8,849 nucleotides of DNA. Source: an uncultured Enterobacter sp. GTDB taxonomy: Bacteria > Pseudomonadota > Gammaproteobacteria > Enterobacterales > Enterobacteriaceae. Both the position numbers and the translations under genes were made by a program. Below, in pieces: positions 1 to 6,800 of this stretch. Below the pieces are notes generated by a model. It saw only the letters and a list, made by a program, of their open reading frames with translations. It searched no databases and was not told where the DNA came from. The stretch's first letter is position 1. Every line of letters begins with the position of its first letter. Location of the stretch: the NCBI GenBank assembly GCA_946477805.1, contig CAMKZP010000121.1:1-8849 (forward strand), read 5' to 3'.

Positions 1-921
1 GTACAACAGCTCCCCCGCCTTACGACCAATCTCTTTCGCCGCCACCGAGACGGTGGTTAAGGCGGGCTGCACCAGCGCCGCTTCGGTAATGTCGTCGAAA
101 CCGACCAGCGCAAAATCACGCCCCGGCTCGCGGCCCAGCTTGCGTAAGCATTGCATCACCCCCAGCGCCACGATGTCCTGGTAGCAAATCGCCGCGCTGA
201 CGTTTGGATGCTCAAGCAGCAGCGCCTCCGCCACCCGCGCGCCGTCGCTTTGGCTGGCCTGCGAGGGTCTGATCCATGCGGGGTTCGGCGTTACGCCGTA
301 TTCCAGCAGCTTGCTGGTAAAGCCGCCGATACGCTGCGCCCGCGACCCCGATTTCTGGCTTCCCCCGATGAACGCAATGTGCCGGTGGCCCATCCTCAGC
401 AGATGCTCCGTCGCCATCTGCGTGCCTAAGAAGTTATCCGTTCCGACAAAATCAAAATCCGGATCGTTCAGCGGGCGCACAACCATGATAGCCGGAATGT
501 TGCGCCGCTTGAGCCCGTCAAAAAAAGCCTGCGGCGTTTCGCGGGCCGCGCAGAGCACCATACCGCCGACGCTGTTGCGCATCAGCGAATCAACAAATTT
601 TTGCTGTCGCTCTGCGGACTCCTCGCTGTTGGCCAGAAAAAGCAGCAGCTCATGGCGCTCCATTTCATGGCTTAGCCCCGCCGTCATCTCACCGTAAAAA
701 GGGTTAGTGATATCGTGCAGGAGCAATCCGACCTGATTACTGCTGCGGTTGCGCAGATTGGCCGCCGTCTGGTTATAGACATAGCCGGACTCATCCAGCG
801 CCCTGAGCACGCGTTCGCGCGTGCTTTGCGAAATGCGGCCCTTGTTGCAGAGCACCATAGAAACCGTCGCCGTTGACACGCCGGCGCGTTTCGCGACGTC
901 GGCCAGTGTAATTCCCGTCAT
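1..921 (-). CDS. LacI/MalI-family transcriptional repressor, C-terminus cut by window edge
   Basis: DNA-binding repressor, probably of the two sugar operons in this window. The frame is open for 307 codons from an ATG at 921-919 and runs off the left edge; family members are about 330-345 residues, so roughly 25-35 are missing. Residues 5-24 form the LacI helix-turn-helix (TLADVAKRAGVSTATVSMVL), followed by the hinge region (ESGYVYNQTAANLR) and a periplasmic-binding-protein-like effector domain beginning near VGLLLHDITNPFY, with later segments such as MGHRHIAFIGG and FALVGFDDITEA. The pattern GKGRIS after the HTH and NPFYGEMTAGLS in the core resemble E. coli MalI. The start is supported by a strong AAGGAG upstream (about 927-932). 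It is divergent from the isomerase-PTS operon; operator-like palindromes at 946-961 and 1068-1083 suggest autoregulation. The effector is unknown, perhaps the imported sugar or its phosphate. Confidence 0.93.
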   Translation of the reverse strand, partial: MTGITLADVAKRAGVSTATVSMVLCNKGRISQSTRERVLRALDESGYVYNQTAANLRNRSSNQVGLLLHDITNPFYGEMTAGLSHEMERHELLLFLANSEESAERQQKFVDSLMRNSVGGMVLCAARETPQAFFDGLKRRNIPAIMVVRPLNDPDFDFVGTDNFLGTQMATEHLLRMGHRHIAFIGGSQKSGSRAQRIGGFTSKLLEYGVTPNPAWIRPSQASQSDGARVAEALLLEHPNVSAAICYQDIVALGVMQCLRKLGREPGRDFALVGFDDITEAALVQPALTTVSVAAKEIGRKAGELLY

Positions 922-945
922 GTTATCTCCTTAACCTCCCCCATA

Positions 946-961
946 GATTAATCGAATAACC
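946..961. promoter_or_regulatory. Operator O1 for the LacI-type repressor (predicted)
   Basis: GATTAATCGAATAACC is a 16-bp imperfect palindrome with a central CG, the usual layout of LacI-family operators. It matches the copy at 1068-1083 at 15 of 16 positions and the copy at 6801-6816 at 14 of 16. It lies 25 bp before the repressor start codon, where the repressor promoter should be, so it probably gives autoregulation and may pair with O2 by looping. Confidence 0.75.
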
Positions 962-980
962 TATTTTCTGCATTTTTCCC

Positions 981-996
981 TGTGATTTTCTTCACA
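981..996. promoter_or_regulatory. cAMP-CRP binding site
   Basis: TGTGATTTTCTTCACA fits the CRP core TGTGA-N6-TCACA exactly in both half-sites. It lies in the divergent intergenic region, centred at 988.5 between operators O1 and O2. A transcription start near 1050 would place it at about -61.5 for the isomerase-PTS operon, a normal class I position. It implies catabolite control of the sugar operon and possibly of the repressor gene. Confidence 0.82.
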
Positions 997-1015
997 CTAC
1001 CGCCGCCGATCTGGA

Positions 1016-1043
1016 TTCAGTTGCCATTTATGGCGGGTTAATC
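1016..1043 (+). promoter_or_regulatory. Possible promoter of the isomerase-PTS operon (weak)
   Basis: A poor -35 (TTCAGT, 1016-1021) and a -10-like TTAATC (1038-1043) are separated by 16 bp. They would start transcription near 1050, which suits class I activation from the CRP site at 981-996 and would put the operators at 1036-1052 and 1068-1083 over and just after the start. The hexamers are weak, so this rests mostly on the spacing to the CRP site. Confidence 0.3.
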
Positions 1044-1052
1044 GCGTTAACC
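1036..1052. promoter_or_regulatory. Additional operator-like inverted repeat
   Basis: GGTTAATCGCGTTAACC has perfect 6-bp arms (GGTTAA/TTAACC) around a 5-bp spacer. The arm and the TCG core match operators O1 and O2, but the spacer is one base longer. Its centre (1044) is 31.5 bp from the centre of O2, close to three helical turns, so two repressor dimers could sit on the same face. It may be a lower-affinity or auxiliary site. Confidence 0.45.
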
Positions 1053-1067
1053 ACGCTTCTCAAATTC

Positions 1068-1083
1068 GGTTAATCGAATAACC
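1068..1083. promoter_or_regulatory. Operator O2 for the LacI-type repressor (predicted)
   Basis: GGTTAATCGAATAACC is the most symmetric copy of the motif (7 of 8 half-site positions pair) and has a central TCGA. It lies 25 bp before the start codon of the isomerase gene, so bound repressor would block or stall transcription of the operon. Its centre is 122 bp from that of O1, a distance compatible with a small repression loop around the CRP site. Confidence 0.8.
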
Positions 1084-1108
1084 TTAAACCACAATACTGG
1101 AGGATACG

Positions 1109-2851
1109 ATGACACCTTACGACAAATTCCCCACGGTGGCGGTTCAGGGTTTTGACGACAGCGCATGGCAGGGATGGGAGGCGATTACCCGCGTCCTTGA
1201 GGCAAAAGCCCGCCCGCGCGGCCGCACCGTGCTGGTGATTGATTGCTATCCCGGCGTTCGCATGGCCGAACTTGAAGACAACGTGCTGCCGCGGCTATGC
1301 CCGGCGCTGACGATTAACGCCGAAGCCGCGCGACGGGATGAGCGCGCCATCCATGAGATGCTGGCGCGCAACCTCACCGACGATCGCGTCTTTGGCGTAC
1401 TCTCCTGCCACCGGCTCGGGGAGTTTTTCGATGCCGCGCGTCTACAGGCCCTGCAGGATCGGGTCAACCAGTGCACCGAGGGGCTGATTGTCATATATGG
1501 CCCCGGCGCGGCGCTCGTCCACCCGGGGGATGTGCTGGCGTATGCCGATCTGCCGCGCTGGGAGATCCAGCAGCGCATGCGCAGCGGTGAGATGGGGAAC
1601 TGGGGCGCGGAAAACCAGGATGAAGATATGCTCCGCCGCTACAAGCGCGCCTTCTTTGTCGAATGGCGAGTTTTCGATCGCCACAAAACGCCGCTGCTCG
1701 GACGCGCCGATTTTTTACTGGATACCACCCGCACGGACCAGCCCGCGATGGTCAGCGGCGAGGCCCTGCGGGCCGGGCTTGCGCAGACGACAACGCAGCC
1801 CTTCCGCGTGGTGCCCTTTTTCGATCCCGGCGTGTGGGGCGGCCAGTGGATGAAGCAGCAATTCGATCTCGATCCCTCTGCACCCAATTACGCATGGTGT
1901 TTTGACTGCGTGCCCGAGGAGAACAGCCTGTTACTGCGTTTTGGCGCAGTGCGGATCGAGATCCCCTCTCAGGATCTGGTTCTGCTTGAGCCGCGCGCCC
2001 TGCTGGGCGAGAAGGTTCACGCCCGTTTCGGCGCAGAGTTCCCGATCCGCTTTGACTTCCTCGATACCATCGGCGGGCAGAACCTCAGCTTTCAGGTTCA
2101 CCCCCTCACCGAGTACATCCAGCAGCAGTTTGGGATGCACTATACCCAGGATGAGAGCTATTACATTCTGCAAGCCGAGCCCGGCGCCGTGGTCTATCTT
2201 GGCACCCAAACCGGTACCGATCCGCAGGCGATGATGGACGATCTCCGCCGCGCGGGCCGCGGGGAGAAAACCTTTGATGACGCCCGCTTCGTGAATCAGA
2301 TCCCGGCCAAAAAGCACGACCATTTTCTCATCCCTGCCGGTACGGTGCACTGCTCCGGTGCGGGAACTCTGGTGCTGGAGATCAGCGCCACGCCGTATAT
2401 TTTCACCTTCAAACTCTGGGACTGGGGCCGTCTGGGCCTGGACGGCCTGCCGCGCCCGGTGCATCTGGAGCACGGCGAAAAGGCGATCGACTGGCAGCGC
2501 GATACCCAATGGGTGCATCAGCATCTGGTGAATCAGTTTGAACCCGTCGCGGCAGGAAACGGCTGGCGCGAAGAGCGCACCGGCCTGCACGAGCGTGAAT
2601 TTATCGAAACCCGACGCCACTGGTTTAGCGAACCCGTTATGCACCACACCGGCGGCGGCGTGAACGTGCTCAATCTGGTCGAGGGCGACGAAGCGATCGT
2701 CGACAGCCCAACCGGCGCGTTTGCGCCCTTTACCGTCCATTACGCCGAAACGTTCATCATTCCGGCAGGCGTGGGGGAGTACCGCATTTCACCGTCAGCC
2801 CGTCATTCCGGGCAGCCCCTGGCGACTATAAAAGCCTGGGTAAGGAGCTAA
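1109..2851 (+). CDS. Class I mannose-6-phosphate isomerase-like protein with an extra N-terminal domain (580 aa)
   Basis: Probably a zinc-dependent cytoplasmic isomerase interconverting mannose 6-phosphate (or a related aldose phosphate) and fructose 6-phosphate. Residues from about 235 to 580 match the Firmicute-type ManA plan: VPFFDPGVWGG at the start, QVHP (Q329, H331), DESYYIL (E349) and IPAGTVH (H414), which supply the expected metal ligands, then LEIS and the WDWGR arginine (R441) of the active site; a second, smaller cupin fills about 505-580. Residues 1-235 are an extra alpha/beta-looking domain with strands such as VLVIDCYPG (42-49) and GLIVIYGPGAAL (125-136) and a conserved-looking RYKRAFFVEW (177-186). 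I see no Walker A motif, so its role is unassigned. Typical ManA proteins are about 315-390 residues. The start is set by GGAGG at 1099-1103. It is the first gene of the PTS operon, two bases before the IIA gene. Confidence 0.88.
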   Translation: MTPYDKFPTVAVQGFDDSAWQGWEAITRVLEAKARPRGRTVLVIDCYPGVRMAELEDNVLPRLCPALTINAEAARRDERAIHEMLARNLTDDRVFGVLSCHRLGEFFDAARLQALQDRVNQCTEGLIVIYGPGAALVHPGDVLAYADLPRWEIQQRMRSGEMGNWGAENQDEDMLRRYKRAFFVEWRVFDRHKTPLLGRADFLLDTTRTDQPAMVSGEALRAGLAQTTTQPFRVVPFFDPGVWGGQWMKQQFDLDPSAPNYAWCFDCVPEENSLLLRFGAVRIEIPSQDLVLLEPRALLGEKVHARFGAEFPIRFDFLDTIGGQNLSFQVHPLTEYIQQQFGMHYTQDESYYILQAEPGAVVYLGTQTGTDPQAMMDDLRRAGRGEKTFDDARFVNQIPAKKHDHFLIPAGTVHCSGAGTLVLEISATPYIFTFKLWDWGRLGLDGLPRPVHLEHGEKAIDWQRDTQWVHQHLVNQFEPVAAGNGWREERTGLHEREFIETRRHWFSEPVMHHTGGGVNVLNLVEGDEAIVDSPTGAFAPFTVHYAETFIIPAGVGEYRISPSARHSGQPLATIKAWVRS

Positions 2852-2853
2852 CG

Positions 2854-3282
2854 ATGATCCACTTTATTGTCGCAACCCACGGCCCGCTTGCCGCCGCGCT
2901 GCTGGAGAGCGGCCGGATGGTGTACGGCGAACTTCCCTGCGTGCGCGCCGTTTGCCTGACGGAACGGGCGGGAATTGAGGGCTTCCGGCGGGATTTCAGC
3001 GCCGCGCTGGAAGCCGCAAGCGTCAACGCCGACGGCGTGCTGGTGCTGTGCGATATGCAAAGCGGCACGCCGTGGAACGTGGCCTGTGAGGCCGCGTTTA
3101 GCCCGCATACGCAGCCGCCGGTCGCCGTGGTCGCCGGAGTCAACTTCCCGATGCTGCTGCAAACCGACGAGGTAATGGACGCGCGCGATGTTCATCAGGC
3201 TGCCGCGCGCCTGCTCGAACTCACTCTGCCGACGCTGGTACAGGCGAAACCGGTAGAAACTGCACAGACAGACGATTTTTAA
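2854..3282 (+). CDS. PTS mannose-family IIA component
   Basis: Cytoplasmic phosphocarrier of a mannose/fructose/sorbose-family PTS permease: it accepts phosphate from HPr and passes it to the IIB subunit. The 142 residues match a single IIA domain (IIA-Man type). The phosphorylated histidine is H9 in ATHGPLAAALLES, at the position of H10 in E. coli ManX, and the DMQSGTPWN motif (about 67-75) is the usual active-site loop. The protein ends in a short polar tail. In E. coli ManX the IIA and IIB domains are fused; here they are separate genes. The ATG at 2854 is preceded by AAGGAG (2842-2847), and the gene starts two bases after the isomerase stop codon, so translation is likely coupled. Confidence 0.93.
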   Translation: MIHFIVATHGPLAAALLESGRMVYGELPCVRAVCLTERAGIEGFRRDFSAALEAASVNADGVLVLCDMQSGTPWNVACEAAFSPHTQPPVAVVAGVNFPMLLQTDEVMDARDVHQAAARLLELTLPTLVQAKPVETAQTDDF

Positions 3283-3292
3283 GGAGCCGCAT

Positions 3293-3787
3293 ATGAGTAT
3301 TTCTTTTGTACGCATTGACGACCGCGTCATCCACGGGCAGCTCATTACGCGCTGGGCCAGAGAGCTGCCCTGCGACGGCATCGTGGCGATTGATGATGCC
3401 GTCGCGGCCGACCCGCTGCTGTCGTCGGTCATGAAGGGGGCGGTTTCAGACACCAGGGTGTGGCTGTTCGACACGGCAACCGCAATTGAAAAGCTGCCCA
3501 AAGTCATTGACAGCGAGAAGCGCTATTTTGTGATCGGCAAATCGCCGCTTACGCTGCAGCGCATTGAGCAGGCAGGCATTAGCCTGAAAAACGGCAACGG
3601 GAAAATCAACGTCGGGCCGATGAGCGCGCGCGCTAACACCATAACCATCGGCCCGAATCAGTCGGTCACCCCGGATGAAACGGCAGCGTTCGAATGGCTG
3701 AGCGTTCAGGGGCACGCGATCGAATTTCGCCTGGTGCCCGATGCCAGTTTTTACACCTGGCAGGACGCCAGACAAAAGCTGAAATAA
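3293..3787 (+). CDS. PTS mannose-family IIB component
   Basis: Cytoplasmic subunit that takes phosphate from IIA and transfers it to the sugar as it crosses through IIC-IID. The 164-residue length is normal for a free-standing IIB of this family. The signature RIDDRVIHGQ (7-16) contains the phosphorylated histidine H14, and the segment NVGPMSAR (106-113) is also typical. The start ATG at 3293 follows an AAGGAG that overlaps the stop codon of the IIA gene. Sugar specificity cannot be predicted: mannose, fructose, sorbose, N-acetylgalactosamine and fructosamine-type permeases all use this domain. Confidence 0.94.
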   Translation: MSISFVRIDDRVIHGQLITRWARELPCDGIVAIDDAVAADPLLSSVMKGAVSDTRVWLFDTATAIEKLPKVIDSEKRYFVIGKSPLTLQRIEQAGISLKNGNGKINVGPMSARANTITIGPNQSVTPDETAAFEWLSVQGHAIEFRLVPDASFYTWQDARQKLK

Positions 3788-3797
3788 GGAGCCGATC

Positions 3798-4595
3798 GTG
3801 ATTATCGAAGCGTCTTTAATCGGCCTGCTCTGCTATCTGGGTGCGCTCAGCAGCCCGTGGCTTTTAGGGCTGACCGGCGGCTGGTATCTCATCTCCCGAC
3901 CGCTGATTTCCGGAATGCTGGTTGGCCTGATCCTGGGCGACATCAAAACCGGGATTATGATTGGCGTGGCGGTGCAGGCGGTGTACATCGCAATGGTGAC
4001 CCCCGGCGGCTCAATGCCAGCGGATTTAAACTTTGTGGCCTACCCGGCCATTGCGCTGGGGATCCTTTCCGGCAAAGGGCCCGAGGTTGCCGTCGCGCTG
4101 GCGGCAACGATAGGTATCGCCGGAACCATTCTTTTTAACGCAATGATGGTGCTGAACTCGTTCTGGAACCATCGCGCGGACGTGGCGCTGGAGAACGGCG
4201 ACGAGCGCGGGATCTACCTCAACAGCGCCATCTGGCCGCAGGCGATGAATTTTGTGCTGCGCTTTGTGCCCACCTTTATCGCCGTCTTTTTCGGCGCGCA
4301 GTACATAAGCGGCTTTATGGACAGTCTGCCGCACGTTGTGCTCTCCACCATGAACGTGCTGGGCGGCATCTTGCCCGCCGTCGGTATCGCCATCCTGCTA
4401 AAGCAGATCATCAAAAGCTACACCATGCTCATCTACTTTCTGGTGGGCTTCGTCTGCATCGTGTTTCTGAAACTCAATATGGTCGCGCTGGTGATCGTCG
4501 GCGCCCTGCTGGCGCTAATTCATTACAACTACAAACCCGAGCCGCCGCAGGCCGTGGCTTCCGCTCCCGCCCCTGACGACGAGGATGAATTCTGA
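3798..4595 (+). CDS. PTS mannose-family IIC membrane component
   Basis: Inner-membrane subunit that forms the sugar channel together with IID. The 265 residues match the IIC-Man/Sor family: hydrophobic segments lie near 5-28, 36-68, 79-115, 150-170, 180-203 and 207-242, with the family motif RPLISGMLVGLILGD (34-48) and the loop GGSMPAD (70-76). The C-terminus is a Pro/Ala-rich acidic cytoplasmic tail (PDDEDEF). It starts with GTG at 3798, supported by TAAGGAG overlapping the IIB stop and a 6-bp spacer; no better ATG lies near. The TGA stop overlaps the next ATG by one base (TGATG), so IIC and IID are probably made in equal amounts. Confidence 0.94.
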   Translation: MIIEASLIGLLCYLGALSSPWLLGLTGGWYLISRPLISGMLVGLILGDIKTGIMIGVAVQAVYIAMVTPGGSMPADLNFVAYPAIALGILSGKGPEVAVALAATIGIAGTILFNAMMVLNSFWNHRADVALENGDERGIYLNSAIWPQAMNFVLRFVPTFIAVFFGAQYISGFMDSLPHVVLSTMNVLGGILPAVGIAILLKQIIKSYTMLIYFLVGFVCIVFLKLNMVALVIVGALLALIHYNYKPEPPQAVASAPAPDDEDEF

Positions 4596-5413
4596 TGGAA
4601 GAACGTAAACTCACCCGTAAGGATCTGCGCCGCTGCTGGCGGGCGTGGATGATGCACAATCTCTCCTCGATGAGCTTTGAGCGCCTGGAATCTTTTGGCT
4701 TCTGCCTGAGCATGCTGCCGGTGGCAAAAAAGCTCTACCCCGACGCGGCCCAGCGCACCGAAATGCTTAAGCGCCACGCGTCGTTCTACAACACCGAGCC
4801 ACAGATTGGCGCGATTGTTAACGGTATGGCGCTGGGGCTGGAGGAGAAAAAAGCCAACGGCGAGCCGATTGATGGCGAAACCATCAATACCCTGAAAGTG
4901 GGCCTGATGGGGCCGATCGCCGGGATCGGGGATTCGATGATCCCCGGAATGCTCATTCCGATCCTTCTCAGCATCGGGATGGCGCTGGCGGCAGGCGGGA
5001 ATATCCTCGGCCCGCTGTTCTATACCGTCGCCTGGCTGGCGATTATTATCCCGGGATCCTGGTTCCTGTTTCTGAAAGGCTACCAGATGGGTTCCGGCTC
5101 CGTGGAGATGCTGGTCAGCAGCAAATCTGCCCGGCTGCGGGAAGCGCTCTCACTGCTGGGCGTGTTCGTGATGGGCGGCGTGGCGGCCAGCTACGTGAAG
5201 CTCGGCACCGGCCTGGAGTTTGTCACCCGGGACGGGGTGAACATTCACGTGCAGCAGATGCTGGACGGTATTTTCCCGCAGCTGCTTCCGCTGGCCGTGG
5301 TGCTGGGCACCTGGTACCTGATGGCCAAACGCGGCGTGTCGCCGGTCAACGCGATGATCTTGCTGCTGATACTGGCCGCGCTAGGGGTGGCGTCCGGTTT
5401 GTTCGCAGGATAA
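4595..5413 (+). CDS. PTS mannose-family IID membrane component
   Basis: Second inner-membrane subunit of the permease, unique to the mannose PTS family. The 272 residues match ManZ-type IID: an N-terminal cytoplasmic part beginning LTRKDLRRCW with SFERLESFGFCLSMLP (27-42), the signature KVGLMGPIAGIGDSMIPG (101-118), and hydrophobic segments near 121-163, 186-204 and 237-270. The start overlaps the IIC stop by one base and is preceded by GAGGA (4581-4585). It is the last gene of the operon; its stop lies 5 bp before the hairpin at 5418-5436 that faces the convergent isomerase operon. Confidence 0.94.
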   Translation: MEERKLTRKDLRRCWRAWMMHNLSSMSFERLESFGFCLSMLPVAKKLYPDAAQRTEMLKRHASFYNTEPQIGAIVNGMALGLEEKKANGEPIDGETINTLKVGLMGPIAGIGDSMIPGMLIPILLSIGMALAAGGNILGPLFYTVAWLAIIIPGSWFLFLKGYQMGSGSVEMLVSSKSARLREALSLLGVFVMGGVAASYVKLGTGLEFVTRDGVNIHVQQMLDGIFPQLLPLAVVLGTWYLMAKRGVSPVNAMILLLILAALGVASGLFAG

Positions 5414-5417
5414 GCGA

Positions 5418-5436
5418 ACCGGGGCAATGCCCCGGT
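5418..5436. terminator. Bidirectional hairpin terminator between convergent operons
   Basis: ACCGGGGC and GCCCCGGT form a perfect 8-bp GC-rich stem with a 3-base AAT loop. It occupies most of the 27-bp gap between the IID stop (5413) and the stop of the convergent cupin gene (5441). The T-rich runs are short on both sides (CTCTTTAT on plus, CGCTTATCC on minus), so it may be a moderate terminator serving both operons. Confidence 0.75.
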
Positions 5437-5440
5437 CTCT

Positions 5441-6211
5441 TTATGGATGGAAGTTTTCCCACAGCGCTGCCGCTTTATCCGGACGCGAAATAAACTGGAA
5501 CCGCGCCGGATCGTCAATAAACTGCTGATAAATAGGCGCATCGGTAAGGCCGAACTCGGCGTACCCGCGCGGGGTAATCATCTGCAGCCGCCCCGGCCTG
5601 TAACGGCTATTGTGCTGCCAGACAATATGATCTCCCTGAACTAAGGGATACCAGGCCAGGCCTTTTCGCGCGCGCACGGCGTCATACTCAAAGCCGTATT
5701 CCCGGTCACACCACGCGCCAAAGGTCAGCGGCTCGCTGGGCGAGGCCGAAATCGTCGCATGCCCCCATCCGGGAGGAACCAGCACTTTTTCACCCGGCCC
5801 CGCCAGCACCGCAAAACAGCGTCCCGGATCGTCATCAACATACTCCTGCATGTAGATAATCGCTTTACCCTGCCAGATTTCGTACAGCTCAGGCGGAGAC
5901 CAGCCGCTGTGCTGGCTGATTCGGTGAACATGCCCTTGGCTGCGAACCGGCTCATCGCCGAGCGTTCCTGCGGCATAGGTGACCACGCCAAAAAGCAGCA
6001 TCCGTTTTTCAAGCTCGGAGCGGTCCGCCAGGCGCGCCACGTCCATCGCGATGGCGTACACCTGCTCTGGCCCGTCGCAATCAGGATCGCGCAGCGACGG
6101 GCGGATTTGATCCAGCGTGCGGATCTCCGGCATCGGCCCGGTAACGTCGTCTCCGTAACTAAAACCGAGCGGCTGATGGGTCACGATCATGTCCAGACCA
6201 TAGTTAACCAT
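5441..6211 (-). CDS. Cupin-type phosphoglucose isomerase homologue, long form (256 aa)
   Basis: Predicted metal-dependent sugar-phosphate isomerase of the archaeal-type (PgiA/GPI) cupin family, whose known activity is glucose 6-phosphate to fructose 6-phosphate. The cupin core shows the metal-binding pattern SQGHVH (H94, H96), PPELYEIWQGK (E108) and PPGWGHATIS (H151). It is longer than the 184-residue neighbour, with about 50 extra N-terminal residues and about 80 at the C-terminus (from LAWYPLVQGD onward). The start at 6211 is chosen because GAGG lies 9 bases upstream and because an earlier in-frame ATG (6310) would lie deep inside the upstream gene. It overlaps that gene by 8 bp (ATGGTTAA), so translation is probably coupled. 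The exact substrate is uncertain; the pair could act on different sugar phosphates or form a mixed oligomer. Confidence 0.87.
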   Translation of the reverse strand: MVNYGLDMIVTHQPLGFSYGDDVTGPMPEIRTLDQIRPSLRDPDCDGPEQVYAIAMDVARLADRSELEKRMLLFGVVTYAAGTLGDEPVRSQGHVHRISQHSGWSPPELYEIWQGKAIIYMQEYVDDDPGRCFAVLAGPGEKVLVPPGWGHATISASPSEPLTFGAWCDREYGFEYDAVRARKGLAWYPLVQGDHIVWQHNSRYRPGRLQMITPRGYAEFGLTDAPIYQQFIDDPARFQFISRPDKAAALWENFHP

Positions 6212-6758
6212 GGCGCACCTCAAAACCCAGCCCGGCGTCAAAGACCCGCAGGGCAAAGCCTTCTGCCAGCGCCGCGTAGTCGTGTCCCGCGACGGCTGGC
6301 CAGACGGCAAGCGAAGAGAGCGTCTCCCTGCCGGTGTTAATCAAGCGATGCGCGGTAAAAGGCGGAATGATATGCACGGATCCTGCCGTCACCTGCTCCA
6401 GGCGCGCATCGCCCGCCTCGGTTTGCAGCAGCAGCAAGCCCGCGCCCCGCAGGCCAATGTAGACCTCCCCCTGTTCACGGCGCGCGTGGAAATGACCGCG
6501 GGTCATAAAAAACTCATCGCCCACGCTCCCCGCATGCAGGTGAGTTACCCCGACGAAGAGCGCCCCCTCGCCCGTGGGAGAGCCCAGGACGTCCACGTCA
6601 TAGACGCTTTGTTGAGGATCGCCGCACTGCCACGCCTCGCCGTTGGCGAAGACGCCGGGGAGATCGGCAAGAAGGGTTGTTTTGCGGATAAGAGGCCCGC
6701 CGGCTAGCGCACCGGTAGCCCACGCCACCTGAGGTGGCAGAAAGATGTCTGGATTCAT
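6204..6758 (-). CDS. Cupin-type glucose-6-phosphate isomerase (PgiA-like, 184 aa)
   Basis: Cytoplasmic metal-dependent isomerase converting glucose 6-phosphate and fructose 6-phosphate, unrelated in fold to the usual enterobacterial Pgi. The length is close to that of archaeal PgiA (about 190). The cupin motif is complete: TRGHFH (H89, H91), EVYIGLRGAG (E98) and IPPFTAHR (H137), followed by the family's WPAVAGHDY (153-161), whose equivalent in Pyrococcus PgiA I recall as YPADAGHDY. The start ATG at 6758 has GGAG 9 bases upstream; a longer reading from 6851 is open but would place the operator at 6801-6816 inside the gene and adds residues unlike the family. It is the first gene of a two-gene minus-strand operon and overlaps the second by 8 bp. 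Activity on other hexose phosphates is possible. Confidence 0.9.
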   Translation of the reverse strand: MNPDIFLPPQVAWATGALAGGPLIRKTTLLADLPGVFANGEAWQCGDPQQSVYDVDVLGSPTGEGALFVGVTHLHAGSVGDEFFMTRGHFHARREQGEVYIGLRGAGLLLLQTEAGDARLEQVTAGSVHIIPPFTAHRLINTGRETLSSLAVWPAVAGHDYAALAEGFALRVFDAGLGFEVRHG

Positions 6759-6800
6759 TTCAGTCTCCGGCCCGAGGAGAACAGCAACACCATTCTGGCA

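Noticed and set aside
1931..2740. A 269-codon open frame on the minus strand opposite the isomerase gene
   Set aside because: It lies entirely antisense to a well-supported gene, shows no family motif, and such long frames are common by chance in GC-rich DNA with strong third-position bias.
2848..3507. A 219-codon minus-strand open frame across the IIA and IIB genes
   Set aside because: It is antisense to two clear PTS genes whose active-site histidine motifs are intact; it has no recognisable domain or ribosome binding site.
5759..6707. Plus-strand open frames (193 and 165 codons) opposite the two cupin genes
   Set aside because: The minus-strand products carry complete cupin metal motifs; the plus-strand products are Arg/Pro/Ala-rich with no motif and look like codon-bias shadows.
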